Origin: Halorhodospira halochloris
GTDB taxonomy: Bacteria > Pseudomonadota > Gammaproteobacteria > Nitrococcales > Halorhodospiraceae
Reading direction: 5' to 3'
Length of the DNA: 64,000 nucleotides
Assembly: GCF_002356555.2 (NCBI RefSeq)
Contig: NZ_AP017372.2
Span: forward strand, 1,364,001 to 1,428,000
The notes beneath the pieces are model-generated. The model ran no database searches and was not told where the DNA came from. It worked only from the letters and a program-made list of their open reading frames with translations. This document shows, one piece after another, positions 34,617 to 44,598 of this stretch (positions within the stretch are counted from its first letter, which is position 1; every line of letters starts with the position of its first letter). The position numbers and the translations under genes are program-made.

Positions 34617-36524
34617 TCACTGATTGGCGTAACGCCCGATGCGATGGTTTTGCATAGCATCAGCGATCTCATCCAAGCTGCCCGGATCATCAATAGTCGA
34701 TGGGGTAGGGACGCTATTACGATCCTCTTTGGCCAGGGTGCGAATACTCTTGCGCAGTATCTTACCCGAGCGCGTCTTAGGTAGCTTCTGAACAATCGCA
34801 ACCTGGCGCAAGGCCGCTATAGCACCGATCTCATCGCGGATACGCTTGACCAATTCCTTTTCCAGCTGCTCCTGCTCAATATCCGCTCCATCTTTGAGCA
34901 CCACGAATGCCACCGGGAGTTCGCCTTTGAGTTCATCGTGGATACCGACAACCGCACATTCGGCTACCGCGGCATGGTCGCCGATGACTTCTTCCATCTC
35001 ACCGGTAGACAGGCGGTGGCCCGCTACGTTAATGACATCGTCTACGCGCCCCATGATGAAGACATAGCCATCCTCATCGATGAAGCCGCCGTCCGAGGTG
35101 TCATAAAAACCGGGGAAGCGTTCCAAATAGGATTTGCGGAACCGCTCATCGTCATTCCACAGAGTCGGCAGGCACCCCGGTGGTAATGGCAGTTTTATTG
35201 CCAGATTGCCTTGCTCGCGGGCGGGGAGTTCAGCGCCGGCATCATCGAGTACGCGGATATCATATCCGGCAACCGGTTTGGTCGCGGAACCGCTTTTGAC
35301 CGCATGAGGCTCTATACCCATGGGGTTGGCAACGATAGGCCAGCCGGTCTCAGTCTGCCACCAATGATCGATTACCGGACGTTTGAGGGTATCAGCGAGC
35401 CACTCGTAGGTCGGGGGATCAAGCCGCTCTCCAGCCACAAAGACATTCTTCAGACATGATATATCGTATTTGCCCAAGTGTTGTGCTTCAGGGTCTTCTT
35501 TCTTGACCGCCCGGAAGGCCGTCGGCGCGGTGAAAAATGCCTTGGCACCGTACTCCGAGATAACCCTCCAGAAGGCACCGGCATCAGGAGTGCGCACGGG
35601 TTTACCTTCGTAGACTACGCTTGAGCAGCCGCGTATGAGCGGGGCATAGACGATGTAGGAGTGCCCCACAACCCAGCCGACATCCGAGGCTGTCCAAAAG
35701 ACCTCACCGGGGTGCAGGTCGTATATGGCCTCCATGCTCCAGTTCAGGGCAACAGCGTAGCCACCGCCCTCACGTACTACACCCTTAGGCTTACCGGTAG
35801 TGCCGGAGGTATAAAGAATATAGAGCGGATCTGTTGCATCAACCGGAACGGCATCTGCCGGCTCGGCTTTAGCAACCAGTTCATGCCAGTCGTGGTCACG
35901 CCCCGGCTGCAGCTCAACCTCGGCCTCTGGGCGCTTTACGTAGACAACATGGTTGGGGCTGTGGTTGGCTCTTTTGAGCGCTTCGTTAACTAGTGGTTGG
36001 TAGGGGATAACCCGCTCAAACTCAATACCGCAGCTTGCCGTCAGTACCGCTTTAGGCTCGGCGTCATCAATGCGTATGGCCAACTCGTTGGCTGCAAAGC
36101 CGCCGAACACAACCGAGTGGATTGCCCCGAGTCGGGCACAGGCGAGCATAGCAATAACCGCCTCGGGGATCATCGGCATATATATAACCACCCGGTCACC
36201 ATGCCCAACCCCGAGGGAGCGGAGCATACCAGCTGCCTTGGTGACATCATCGCGCAACTGCCGGTAGGTAAAGCTAGTTTTGGTATTGCTGACCGGCGAG
36301 TCATAGTAAATAGCTACCTGATCCCCGCGACCTGCATCGACGTGCGCATCGAGGGCAAGGTAGGAAATGTTTAACTTGCCGCCCTTAAACCAATGATAAA
36401 AACCGTTTTCATCTTGGGAGAGTATCTGCTGCGGCGGTTCATGCCAGGCAAGCCGGTCAGCCTGCTTTTTCCAGAAGCCTTCAGGATCGCGGATAGACTC
36501 CTGGTAAATCTTTGCGTAATCCAT
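34617..36524 (-). CDS. prpE: Propionyl-CoA synthetase-like acyl-CoA ligase
   Basis: AMP-forming ligase of 635 residues that activates propionate or acetate with ATP and CoA. Visible motifs are YTSGTTGKPKG (AMP binding), WWQTETGWP, GRVDDVINVAGHRLSTGEMEE and the acetylatable Lys in KTRSGKILRK. The opening DYAKIYQESIRDPEGFW and overall length fit PrpE better than Acs. Substrate preference cannot be fixed from sequence by eye. It is divergent from the SDR gene. Confidence 0.9.
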   Translation of the reverse strand: MDYAKIYQESIRDPEGFWKKQADRLAWHEPPQQILSQDENGFYHWFKGGKLNISYLALDAHVDAGRGDQVAIYYDSPVSNTKTSFTYRQLRDDVTKAAGMLRSLGVGHGDRVVIYMPMIPEAVIAMLACARLGAIHSVVFGGFAANELAIRIDDAEPKAVLTASCGIEFERVIPYQPLVNEALKRANHSPNHVVYVKRPEAEVELQPGRDHDWHELVAKAEPADAVPVDATDPLYILYTSGTTGKPKGVVREGGGYAVALNWSMEAIYDLHPGEVFWTASDVGWVVGHSYIVYAPLIRGCSSVVYEGKPVRTPDAGAFWRVISEYGAKAFFTAPTAFRAVKKEDPEAQHLGKYDISCLKNVFVAGERLDPPTYEWLADTLKRPVIDHWWQTETGWPIVANPMGIEPHAVKSGSATKPVAGYDIRVLDDAGAELPAREQGNLAIKLPLPPGCLPTLWNDDERFRKSYLERFPGFYDTSDGGFIDEDGYVFIMGRVDDVINVAGHRLSTGEMEEVIGDHAAVAECAVVGIHDELKGELPVAFVVLKDGADIEQEQLEKELVKRIRDEIGAIAALRQVAIVQKLPKTRSGKILRKSIRTLAKEDRNSVPTPSTIDDPGSLDEIADAMQNHRIGRYANQ

Positions 36525-36728
36525 GTATCCTCCTATTCCACTATGTTCTTCTTTTATTGGTCGATATTAGCTGTATTGCACTAAACTATAACCAAGTTGC
36601 TACTCAAGCTATAAGCATAGCAGTATGCCAATTTACCCTGCATGGCTGGCTATGCAAAGGTATTGACACAGATATCGTTGGACAACGAGGCATTTTTGAT
36701 TCGCGGTAGCGCGGCGGAGGAATGATAA

Positions 36729-37514
36729 ATGAAGTGGCAAGATGATGAGCTAGCGGTCGTGACCGGTGGTGGAACGGGGCTTGGCCGTGCTCTAGCACAC
36801 GGCTTGGCGAAACAAGGTGCCAATGTCCTCATTGTTGGTAGGCGGGAGGAGCCCCTGAAGCAGACGGCCAGCTTTGCCCCGGAAAACATATCCTATCAGG
36901 CAGCAGATCTGGCTAGTGAAGATGGCCGCGATAAGGTGGCTAATGCTATTCCTCAAGACAAGCGAGTGCGAAGCCTGATCCATAATGCCGGTATGCTTGA
37001 GCCTATAGGGCCTCTGGCTGAGGTAGAGCTCGAGCAATGGCGCAAAGCAATTGCTATCAACGTTGAGGCGCCGCTATTTCTGACCAAGACCATGCTCGCG
37101 AAAATGCAGCAGGGTGGGCGAGTGATGCACGTCTCATCGGGTGCTGCACACAAGGCCATGGTTGGCTGGGGAACTTACTGCACTGGTAAGGCAGCACTGT
37201 TTATGCTTTATGAGGTCCTCAAAGAGGAGCTTTGGGATCAGCGGGTGCTGGTTGGTTCAGTCCGCCCAGGTGTAGTCGATACACCGATGCAGGAGTTGAT
37301 AAGGCAACAGACGCCGGAGCGCTTTCCCGCGGTCAACCGCTTTGTAAAGCTCAAGGAGAATAATCAGCTCTATAAGCCAGAAGAGGCAGCTGACTTTATT
37401 CTCTGGGCTCTACTAGAGACAGCGGATAAGCAGTTCGTTGAGCAAGAGTGGAATATTGGTGATGAGGAACATGCCAAACGCTGGCAGGAGACTCGTTCAG
37501 GTAACCTGAGATAA
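36729..37514 (+). CDS. Short-chain dehydrogenase/reductase
   Basis: 261 residues. The cofactor motif is TGGGTGLG, the NAG motif is in LIHNAGMLEPIG, and the catalytic Ser/Tyr/Lys are in HVSSGAAHKAM and YCTGKAA. The pattern resembles sepiapterin-reductase-like SDRs. Substrate is unknown. GGAGG precedes the ATG and an intrinsic terminator follows 30 bases after the stop, so it is probably monocistronic. Confidence 0.88.
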   Translation: MKWQDDELAVVTGGGTGLGRALAHGLAKQGANVLIVGRREEPLKQTASFAPENISYQAADLASEDGRDKVANAIPQDKRVRSLIHNAGMLEPIGPLAEVELEQWRKAIAINVEAPLFLTKTMLAKMQQGGRVMHVSSGAAHKAMVGWGTYCTGKAALFMLYEVLKEELWDQRVLVGSVRPGVVDTPMQELIRQQTPERFPAVNRFVKLKENNQLYKPEEAADFILWALLETADKQFVEQEWNIGDEEHAKRWQETRSGNLR

Positions 37515-37543
37515 GTAAGCTGATCTAAAGAGTACCACGACGG

Positions 37544-37576
37544 ACCGGCAGCGCTGATTGTTGCCGGTTTTGTTTT
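37544..37576 (+). terminator. Intrinsic terminator after the SDR gene
   Basis: A 7-bp stem ACCGGCA / TGCCGGT with an 11-base loop is followed by TTTGTTTT on the plus strand, 30 bases beyond the SDR stop codon. Confidence 0.8.
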
Positions 37577-37703
37577 CTGCTACACCTGATTTAACATAAT
37601 ATACCTTATGCGAACTTGCTCTTGGCGCTGTAGGGCGACGCTCCGAGAGCTGTTACCATTGACTATGGCTATGCTCGCTTATCCGCTCAGCGTTTCAGGC
37701 TTA

Positions 37704-37733
37704 GCCTTTCTGAGCTAGGCCTTTCTGAGCTAG
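37704..37733. repeat. Two tandem copies of a 15-mer
   Basis: GCCTTTCTGAGCTAG occurs twice in direct succession in the 300-base gap before the aminotransferase gene. Apart from this and the terminator, I see nothing recognisable in 37577-37818. Confidence 0.7.
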
Positions 37734-37818
37734 CAGACATCTAGTACGCATCTAAACTGCTGCCAGAACCAGTAACGCTTAACGCTTACGTGCTTCACGA
37801 ATCTATCTGGAATCAATA

Positions 37819-38955
37819 ATGCCAAACCATCCGCAGTTTCCCCACGATCAAGACATCATCTACCTCAACCATGCCGGCGTCGGACCGTGGCCAAAGTGCG
37901 CCAGCGAAGCTGTCCAAGCCTTCGCTAGCGAGTGTGCTAGCCGTGGGGCTGCTGATTACCCGAACTGGATCACCGTTGAGACCCGCCTGCGCCAGCGGTT
38001 AAGCCGCATCATGGGAGTTCGGCACGAGGAAGATATCGCCCTGATTCCTAACACCTCCGCAGGGCTATCCATCATTGCCTTCGGGCTCGATTGGCAACCC
38101 GGCGATGAAGTGGTTATTAATGACCAGGAATTCCCTTCCAATCGCTGGGTTTGGCAGGCCTTGGAGAAGCGCTTTGGGGTCAAGGTAAAGCAAGTTTGCC
38201 TAGATTCAGCACCAACCCCTGAAGATGCGCTTATCAGTGCGCTAACAGCCAAAACCCGCATTCTTCCAGTAAGCAGCGTCCAGTATGGCAGCGGCCTGCG
38301 TATGGACCTTGAGCGTCTCGGCTCAGCGTGTCATGAGCGCGGAATAATCTTCTGTGTCGACGCTATCCAAAGCCTAGGTGCTCTACGCTTTGCAAGTGAC
38401 TACGCCAGATGCATAGTTGCCGATGGCCATAAATGGATGCTCGGCCCCGAGGGTTTAGGGGCCATGTATATCTCACCTGTACTCAGAGAGAGACTAAACC
38501 TGCACCAATTCGGCTGGCACATGGTTGAACATCTAGGCGACTTTAAGCGCGACAATTGGCAACCAGCCCAATCTGCCCGCCGCTTCGAACCCGGCAGCCC
38601 CAACCTACTTGGTGCTCACGCCCTTGAGGCTAGCCTAGGGCTTATTGAGCAGACTGGCATAGATGAAATTGAGCGCGATGTCCTAGCTAATGCCCAACTT
38701 AACTTTGAAATGGCTCAACAGCGGGACTTCGAACTTGTAACGCCAACCTCGACTACTCGTCATGCCGGCATAGCAACATTCCGGATACCTGATATCGACC
38801 CGGAGCAACTGCTCGCTGAACTGCGCAACAGTGGCGTAGCCTGCGCTGAACGCTGCGGTGGGATACGTTTTTCGGCCCATTTCTATAATACCAGACAGGA
38901 TTTGGGGCAAGCTTGGCAGAGGTTGGATGAGTGTGTTGACAGGTTACGCGATTAG
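37819..38955 (+). CDS. Class V aminotransferase (NifS/selenocysteine-lyase-like fold)
   Basis: 378 residues, PLP-dependent. The opening IIYLNHAGVGPWP is a class V signature, SSVQYGSGLRMDL contains the cofactor region, and the Schiff-base Lys is in VADGHKWMLGPEG. The C-terminal part ends CGGIRFSAHFYNTRQDL. It lacks a recognisable cysteine-desulfurase active-site Cys loop, so a desulfurase role is less likely. Substrate unknown; no operon partner. Confidence 0.85.
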   Translation: MPNHPQFPHDQDIIYLNHAGVGPWPKCASEAVQAFASECASRGAADYPNWITVETRLRQRLSRIMGVRHEEDIALIPNTSAGLSIIAFGLDWQPGDEVVINDQEFPSNRWVWQALEKRFGVKVKQVCLDSAPTPEDALISALTAKTRILPVSSVQYGSGLRMDLERLGSACHERGIIFCVDAIQSLGALRFASDYARCIVADGHKWMLGPEGLGAMYISPVLRERLNLHQFGWHMVEHLGDFKRDNWQPAQSARRFEPGSPNLLGAHALEASLGLIEQTGIDEIERDVLANAQLNFEMAQQRDFELVTPTSTTRHAGIATFRIPDIDPEQLLAELRNSGVACAERCGGIRFSAHFYNTRQDLGQAWQRLDECVDRLRD

Positions 38956-39050
38956 CTCATCAGACTGTCGGCCTTTTCGTAAACCCATGCAACATAGCCT
39001 ATCGAAAGACGATAGACATCCAGTTTCTCGTGTCCAAGCCCCATATCTCT

Positions 39051-39086
39051 TCGATCCCGATAGCGATCCCGATTTCGATTATCCCA
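39051..39086. repeat. Degenerate hexanucleotide GAT-periodic tract
   Basis: The tract reads in successive 6-mers GATCCC GATAGC GATCCC GATTTC GATTAT between the convergent aminotransferase and holB genes. From memory, similar GATxxx-periodic tracts occur between genes in other Gammaproteobacteria; their origin is not known to me. Confidence 0.55.
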
Positions 39087-39094
39087 ACAGCTTG

Positions 39095-40255
39095 TTATAG
39101 GACACTTCTAGCCGCCCTGCCCCACAAGGCTGTCGATAAATCAATGAAAATAGCTTCAGCAGCTAGGCGACCTTGGAGAGGCTGCTCTAAATGGCGCCTA
39201 TGGGCGGTGATCTGCTCGAAGACTTGGTGGAGTGAATCCAGCGGCGTGGCATCGGCCAATCTTTCGCTAAGCGCAGCAGGCAGCATGCCTAGCATTGAAC
39301 CGCCGTGCTTACGCCGCAGCAACTCGGCAATCACTGCAGTTAGCATTTCCGCCAAAACATGCGGATTATCCTGCCACATCTGGGCTTCTTTGATTGGGTC
39401 GCCACCGGCGCTTAACCGATGCAGCTGCTGCAATAAGGCCTCTAGCCTGTCCAAACCGTGCTGATGCAGCATGTTGTGCGCACTGAAAGGCATGCCACCA
39501 CACAGAACAAGGGCTTGGCGTAGCTTTTCAGAACTGAGGTTGTGGTGGCCAGACAACCAAAGCTGTGCCTCATCCAGCCGAGGGGAAGGTAGCTGGTGAA
39601 TTGTGCAGCGACTGCGGACTGTAGCGGGTAATCTACCAGGGCGACCGGTAGCGAGGATCAAAAAGACTCCTTGGGGCGGCTCTTCCAAGGTCTTGAGAAG
39701 GCTGTTAGCGGCCGAGCGGTTGAGCCGGTCACACGGCACAATCACCGCAACCTTGGTGCCGCCGAGTTGGGCACTGAGGTGGAGAAACTCAATCAGGCCA
39801 CGGACTGTATCGACGACTATTTCACCGCGCTCACCAGCTTTATTCGGACCCAGCAGGCGCATATCGGGATGATTGCCGGCGGCGGTCAACCGGCATGACT
39901 TACACTCCCCACAGGGGCGCTGTGCAGCGCTAGTGGGGCTGCCACCGCCCCCACCCCCTTGGTTAAGATCACACAACAAGGCCCGGGCCAAAGCCATGGC
40001 CAGAAAGCTCTTGCCCAAACCGGTACGGCCACTCAGGAGCAGCGCATGATGGAGTCTACCCGCGTCGAAGAGACCGAGCGAACGCTCCAATTCGGGCACA
40101 AGCCACGGTGCTAGATCAGAGCTGCCCTGAATAAGCGCCTGGTGCACATCATCTTCGCTAGCACCTTGCTGCTGCTTATCACCTTGCTCTAAAGGCTGCT
40201 GCGATTTAGCGCCTTTGGTCTTAACAGCACCAGTGTTTTGCCGCCTGCTCGCCAT
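39095..40255 (-). CDS. holB: DNA polymerase III subunit delta'
   Basis: Clamp-loader subunit, 386 residues, longer than E. coli HolB (334) because of a Gln/Lys-rich N-terminal extension of about 45 residues. Walker A-like GRTGLGKS, zinc ligands in CGECKSC, sensor region LKTLEEPPQGVFLILATG and RLPATVRSRC fit delta'. A poly-Gly insert (GGGGGG) precedes the zinc motif. It is the last gene of the tmk-holB end of the fatty-acid cluster. Confidence 0.93.
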   Translation of the reverse strand: MASRRQNTGAVKTKGAKSQQPLEQGDKQQQGASEDDVHQALIQGSSDLAPWLVPELERSLGLFDAGRLHHALLLSGRTGLGKSFLAMALARALLCDLNQGGGGGGSPTSAAQRPCGECKSCRLTAAGNHPDMRLLGPNKAGERGEIVVDTVRGLIEFLHLSAQLGGTKVAVIVPCDRLNRSAANSLLKTLEEPPQGVFLILATGRPGRLPATVRSRCTIHQLPSPRLDEAQLWLSGHHNLSSEKLRQALVLCGGMPFSAHNMLHQHGLDRLEALLQQLHRLSAGGDPIKEAQMWQDNPHVLAEMLTAVIAELLRRKHGGSMLGMLPAALSERLADATPLDSLHQVFEQITAHRRHLEQPLQGRLAAEAIFIDLSTALWGRAARSVL

Positions 40256-40281
40256 TAATATTCTTTAACCTGGCTGCTAAT

Positions 40282-40935
40282 TCAGTTGCTGCGTTGCTCT
40301 ATCAAACCGCGAATAGCCTGCTTAACCTGACGGGTAACATAGTCAACTGACTGATTAGCGTCTATGACACGGAACCTTTGCGGTTGAGCGGTGGCTCGGT
40401 TTAGGTATGCCTCTCGGACAACCGCAAAGAAATCATCTTGCTCCTTCTCGAAACGATCAGCCTCTCCTTTGCGCTTTCCCACCCGCTCTCTGCCGACGTG
40501 CGGCTCTACATCCAGCAATAGGGTAATATCTGGCTGTATATCATCGGGCATCGCCCACTTCTCTAATGTAGCGATACGCTCCGCCCCTAAACCTCTACCG
40601 CCGCCCTGATAGGCATAGCTAGCATCCGTAAAACGATCACTGATTACCCACCTTCCTGCCTCAACATTAGGGCGAATCACCTGAGCAACGTGTTCGGCGC
40701 GGGCGGCGAAAAGCAACAGCGCCTCGCTCTCGCCAGACATACCCCGATAGTGGGAGTTAAGCAGAATTGCCCTTATCGCCTCACCGACCTCGGTACCACC
40801 AGGCTCGCGAGTGACTATCGGATTGTTGATCCCCATCTCAGCTAGTGTTGAGCTGATAGCATCAAGACAGGTTGATTTGCCCGCCCCTTCAATGCCCTCA
40901 ATAGTGATAAAAAAACCTCTTGCCTTATCCAGCAT
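40282..40935 (-). CDS. tmk: Thymidylate kinase
   Basis: Phosphorylates dTMP to dTDP. 217 residues. P-loop EGIEGAGKST, TREPGGTEVGEAIR, the SDRFTDASYAYQGGGRG motif and LLLDVEP are all typical. It lies between mltG and holB in the order known from many Gammaproteobacteria; a palindromic element separates it from mltG. Confidence 0.96.
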   Translation of the reverse strand: MLDKARGFFITIEGIEGAGKSTCLDAISSTLAEMGINNPIVTREPGGTEVGEAIRAILLNSHYRGMSGESEALLLFAARAEHVAQVIRPNVEAGRWVISDRFTDASYAYQGGGRGLGAERIATLEKWAMPDDIQPDITLLLDVEPHVGRERVGKRKGEADRFEKEQDDFFAVVREAYLNRATAQPQRFRVIDANQSVDYVTRQVKQAIRGLIEQRSN

Positions 40936-40980
40936 TTATCCCGCCTTTGCCCCGCAATACTATTTATATCAACCAAGTCT

Positions 40981-41134
40981 GCAAACTCCCCCCGGAGCCA
41001 CCCCATTGCCATTGCCCCGGTGTTGGAGTTTTTGGCTCCAGGGATGGCGCCATGAAGCCTCCAGGGATGGGTTCACGGCGCCCTCCAACACTGGAGCAAT
41101 GGGGTAGCTCCGGGGGGAATTTGCGGAGGTCACC
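40981..41134. repeat. Palindromic element between mltG and tmk
   Basis: Arms GCAAACTCCCCCCGGAGCC... and ...GGCTCCGGGGGGAATTTGC-like right arm are complementary with a few mismatches. The core is TTTGGCTCCAGGGATGGCGCC in the same orientation as the 14315 copy. It separates two co-directional genes, so it will be transcribed as a long hairpin in the mltG-tmk message. Confidence 0.88.
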
Positions 41135-41137
41135 TAA

Positions 41138-42151
41138 TTATCGATTACCCAATATATAGCGCTGTACAGCTCGATTGTGTTCTTCCAGAGTTGACGAGAA
41201 GTGGTGAGTGCCGTCGCCCCGGGCGACAAAGTAAAGCTCGTCACCCGGCTCAGGATTTACCGCGGCCTTAATCGATGAAGAACCGGGCAATGCTATCGGT
41301 GTCGGCGGCAACCCGCTGCGGGTGTAGGTGTTATAGGGTGTGTCCCGGCGCAAATCGGCACGAGTGATGCGGCCAGAGAAATCATCGCCTATGCCATAGA
41401 CAACTGTCGGATCGGCCTGTAGACGCATGCCCTTATCTAGACGGCGAATGAAGACGCCGGCAATGCGCGCCCTCTCCTCTTCTACCCTAGCCTCACGCTC
41501 AATAATGGAAGCCAGAATCAAGGCATCGTAAGGGGTATCTAACGGCAGACCAACCTGTCTAGTTTGCCATATCTGCTCTAGGCGCTTAATCATCTCAGAG
41601 TAGGCGTTGCGTAAAAATTGGCGATCAGTTATGCCACTGGGGAAGTTGTAGGTGGTTGGATAAAACAATCCCTCCGGATGGCGATCTTCGCCTATTCCTA
41701 GCTCTTTCAGCAGATCTTCCTTTTCAACTCCCTCGAGGGTATATTCGATCCTATCGTGCTGGCGCAGTGACTCGAGTAGTTGGGCCAATGTCCACCCTTC
41801 GACGACTGTCAATCTGTGCTGTACCACATCTCCAGCTGCCATGCTATCGAGAAGCTGCTTGGCGCTGATGCTATCACTGATAGCATACTCGCCTGTCTTG
41901 ATCTGCCCAGCAAGGCCGGTTATGCGGCCATACAAGCGCATAAACAAAACCGTATGCGAATCCACCCACCCTTCTCGTTCCATCCTATGCGCCACCGCGC
42001 TAAGGGATGATCCATCAGCTATCTCTATTACTTTGGGTGAGGAGTCTACCTGCAAAGGCTTGTTGAGCTTGTATGCGCCCAGCCCAAGAATACTGGCAGG
42101 AAGAATAATTGCCAGTGTGGCTAAGATAAAAAGGAATCCGCGCAGAGTCAT
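41138..42151 (-). CDS. mltG: Endolytic murein transglycosylase MltG
   Basis: Inner-membrane enzyme that cleaves nascent glycan strands. 337 residues. One N-terminal membrane helix (FILATLAIILPASILGLG) is followed by a LysM-like subdomain and the YceG catalytic domain. The catalytic Glu is in LASIIEREARVEEE; MRLQADPTVVYGIG, DTPYNTYTRSGLPPTPI and PGSSSIKAAVNP are diagnostic. It sits downstream of pabC as in E. coli. Confidence 0.95.
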   Translation of the reverse strand: MTLRGFLFILATLAIILPASILGLGAYKLNKPLQVDSSPKVIEIADGSSLSAVAHRMEREGWVDSHTVLFMRLYGRITGLAGQIKTGEYAISDSISAKQLLDSMAAGDVVQHRLTVVEGWTLAQLLESLRQHDRIEYTLEGVEKEDLLKELGIGEDRHPEGLFYPTTYNFPSGITDRQFLRNAYSEMIKRLEQIWQTRQVGLPLDTPYDALILASIIEREARVEEERARIAGVFIRRLDKGMRLQADPTVVYGIGDDFSGRITRADLRRDTPYNTYTRSGLPPTPIALPGSSSIKAAVNPEPGDELYFVARGDGTHHFSSTLEEHNRAVQRYILGNR

Positions 42152-42261
42152 GATCCAGCCCTCACCCAGCCTAAGCTCCAGATCTAAAACGAAGCTAGCC
42201 TTTATAAGCCCAGCATACCACCCACATTAATTAGGAAAAGGCCTGGGCATAGCCCGGTTGC

Positions 42262-43125
42262 CTACTTAGGCAGATCCAGTGTACGCATAACCTGATCAGG
42301 AACCAGCGAATCTTGGGCGACGCGCTCCAGGAAGCGGTTAGCTATATGGCCCTGCGCAATAGTACTTTTAGCTACTGAGCGGACACGCCATACCCCTATG
42401 ACACTGTTGGTTAGGAAGAGCTCGTCGACATCACCTAACTCCTCAGGGTACAGCCCTCTATGCTCAACCCTTAAGCCGAGCTCAGGGGCCAAATCAATAA
42501 TCCGCCGCCGCATAACACCCTCAACGCCGCAGTAATCGAGCGCTGGTGTTACAAGGGCTGACGACTGCACAACAAAAACATTAGTCGCTGTGCCTTCAAC
42601 AACCAAGCCGTTCTCATCGAGCATCAAACCTTCAGCAACACCCTGATCACGCCACTCTCCGCGAGCCATGACCTGCTCGAGGCGGTTGAGATGTTTGATG
42701 CCTGCCAACGCCGGTTGTGAGCTAAGGCGGGTTTTGCATATATTGACTTCAACCCCCTCAAACCAATTGCCGACGGTCTGTTTGGGCGGCTCATGGAGGG
42801 TCAGGACTCGAGTAGGCAAAGGCCGTGATGGGGGGGCGTAGCCGCGGTTCTCCCCAGAACCACGAGTGTAGATTATCTTCAGAACAGCCTTTTCTATGTC
42901 ACGTACTAAATAACGCGCCTCTTCCCGAAGTAAACTTAGTGGCGGTTCAGGCAGGCCAAGTCGGCGCGACCCATCCAAAAGCCTGTCCATGTGGTAGTTC
43001 CAAAGGCACAACTGACCATCGCGCACGGGTATGGTCTCAAATAGCCCATCCCCGTAGGTAAGCCCCCGATCGTCGGGGTCTACAACAGCTTCAGAACGGC
43101 CATTAACAAGCTTTTTATTTTGCAA
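42262..43125 (-). CDS. pabC: Aminodeoxychorismate lyase
   Basis: PLP enzyme making 4-aminobenzoate for folate. 287 residues, class IV aminotransferase fold. Visible are DRGLTYGDGLFETI, the Schiff-base Lys in GIKHLNRLEQVMARGEW, and EGTATNVFVV. Position between fabF and mltG agrees with the E. coli order and supports PabC over branched-chain or D-amino acid transaminases. Confidence 0.94.
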   Translation of the reverse strand: MQNKKLVNGRSEAVVDPDDRGLTYGDGLFETIPVRDGQLCLWNYHMDRLLDGSRRLGLPEPPLSLLREEARYLVRDIEKAVLKIIYTRGSGENRGYAPPSRPLPTRVLTLHEPPKQTVGNWFEGVEVNICKTRLSSQPALAGIKHLNRLEQVMARGEWRDQGVAEGLMLDENGLVVEGTATNVFVVQSSALVTPALDYCGVEGVMRRRIIDLAPELGLRVEHRGLYPEELGDVDELFLTNSVIGVWRVRSVAKSTIAQGHIANRFLERVAQDSLVPDQVMRTLDLPK

Positions 43126-43133
43126 ATCTGTGC

Positions 43134-44381
43134 CTATTCGACATGACTAAATATCAATGAGGCATTAGTGCCGCCGAATCCAAATGAATTAGTTAGCACA
43201 TGGCGTAGTCCCTTTTGCCGCGCCTCATGGGGCACCAAATCAAGCCCCTCACATTGCTGATCTTGTTCGTCTAGGTTTATGGTGGGCGGGATAACACCAT
43301 CACGAATTGCTAATAGGCAAAATGCCGCTTCAATACCGCCAGCTGCACCTAACATGTGCCCAGTCATTGACTTGGTTGAGCTCATCGGCACCCCATGGGC
43401 GCCGTTTGCATAGAATAACCTGCGAACAGCCGCAGCTTCAGCAACATCTCCCACTACTGTAGACGTCCCATGGGCGTTTATATAGTCGATATCCTCAGGG
43501 TTTAGGCGCGCATCCGCTAGAGCCCGGGCCATACAGCGCTGGGCTCCTTCACCACTCTCTGCCGGTTGAGTTATATGATAGGCATCGGCACTGTTACCAA
43601 ACCCGGTCACCTGAGCGTAGATATTGGCGCCCCTACGCTTAGCATGTTCGTATGACTCGAGGACTAGTACTGCCGCACCCTCACTTAAGACAAAACCATC
43701 CCTATCACTGTCCCACGGCCTGCTCGCCTGTTCAGGGGCATCATTGCGCTGGGATAGCGCCCGTGCCGAGGCAAAAGAAGCAACACCAAGCGGCGTAATG
43801 CACTTCTCGGCACCACCTGCCAGCATAACATCTGCATCACCGGCTGCTATCATACGGGCAGACACGCCTATACTGTGGGTGCCCGCAGCACAAGCAGTAA
43901 CAGCTGAAAGATTCGGACCGCGCATCCCGAAGTGGATGGATATATTGCCGGAGGCCATGTTTATAACGCTGCTTGGCACCAAAAAAGGGGAGACCTTGCG
44001 CGGCCCTCCGTCGATAAGGGCCTGGTGACCATTCTCAATACCCTGTATGCCACCTATACCTGAGCCGATCGCAATACCGATCCGATCCGGTTCGCTGGAT
44101 TCAACATCCAGGCCACTATCATCGATAGCCTGAGCAGAGGCCCCAAAGGCATAGTGGATAAACGGATCCATCCGTTTAGCCTCTTTAGCCGACAAGTGCC
44201 TGGCTATATCAAACCCTTCTATGGTGCCGCCTATTCTGACCGAATATGAAGATACATCGAACTCCGCTATTGATCTGACACCACTTTTGCCGGAGATTAC
44301 TGACTCCCAAGCCTCATCGGCGGTTATCCCGACAGGCGAAACTATCCCCACCCCCGTCACAACAACTGCATTACTATCCAT
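43134..44381 (-). CDS. fabF: 3-oxoacyl-ACP synthase II
   Basis: 415 residues from ATG 44381, six bases after GGAG; an upstream in-frame start adds an Arg-rich leader that is not family-like. Triad: VTACAAGTHSIG, INAHGTSTVVGD and KSMTGHMLGAAGG. The C-terminus is [16 protein letters not shown]. It elongates palmitoleoyl-ACP to cis-vaccenoyl-ACP. A paired-hairpin region separates it from acpP upstream. Confidence 0.96.
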   Translation of the reverse strand: MDSNAVVVTGVGIVSPVGITADEAWESVISGKSGVRSIAEFDVSSYSVRIGGTIEGFDIARHLSAKEAKRMDPFIHYAFGASAQAIDDSGLDVESSEPDRIGIAIGSGIGGIQGIENGHQALIDGGPRKVSPFLVPSSVINMASGNISIHFGMRGPNLSAVTACAAGTHSIGVSARMIAAGDADVMLAGGAEKCITPLGVASFASARALSQRNDAPEQASRPWDSDRDGFVLSEGAAVLVLESYEHAKRRGANIYAQVTGFGNSADAYHITQPAESGEGAQRCMARALADARLNPEDIDYINAHGTSTVVGDVAEAAAVRRLFYANGAHGVPMSSTKSMTGHMLGAAGGIEAAFCLLAIRDGVIPPTINLDEQDQQCEGLDLVPHEARQKGLRHVLTNSFGFGGTNASLIFSHVE

Positions 44382-44598
44382 GTCACACTCCAGGCGCTGA
44401 TTTTCGAAGAGGCCAGCTACCCGCCTCCTCGCCGCGCGGGGGGCCGTCCAATCCACGACTCACCCGCTTTGGCTCTGGGGCCAGTTGGTTAAACCCGGGA
44501 TTGATGCAAACCTCGGGTAGTGGTTGGGAGCGCCGGATCGCACCGCAGAAGGTGTGAATCCGGGCTTATCCCCAACGCCATATGGCCAGTGCCTGTAC

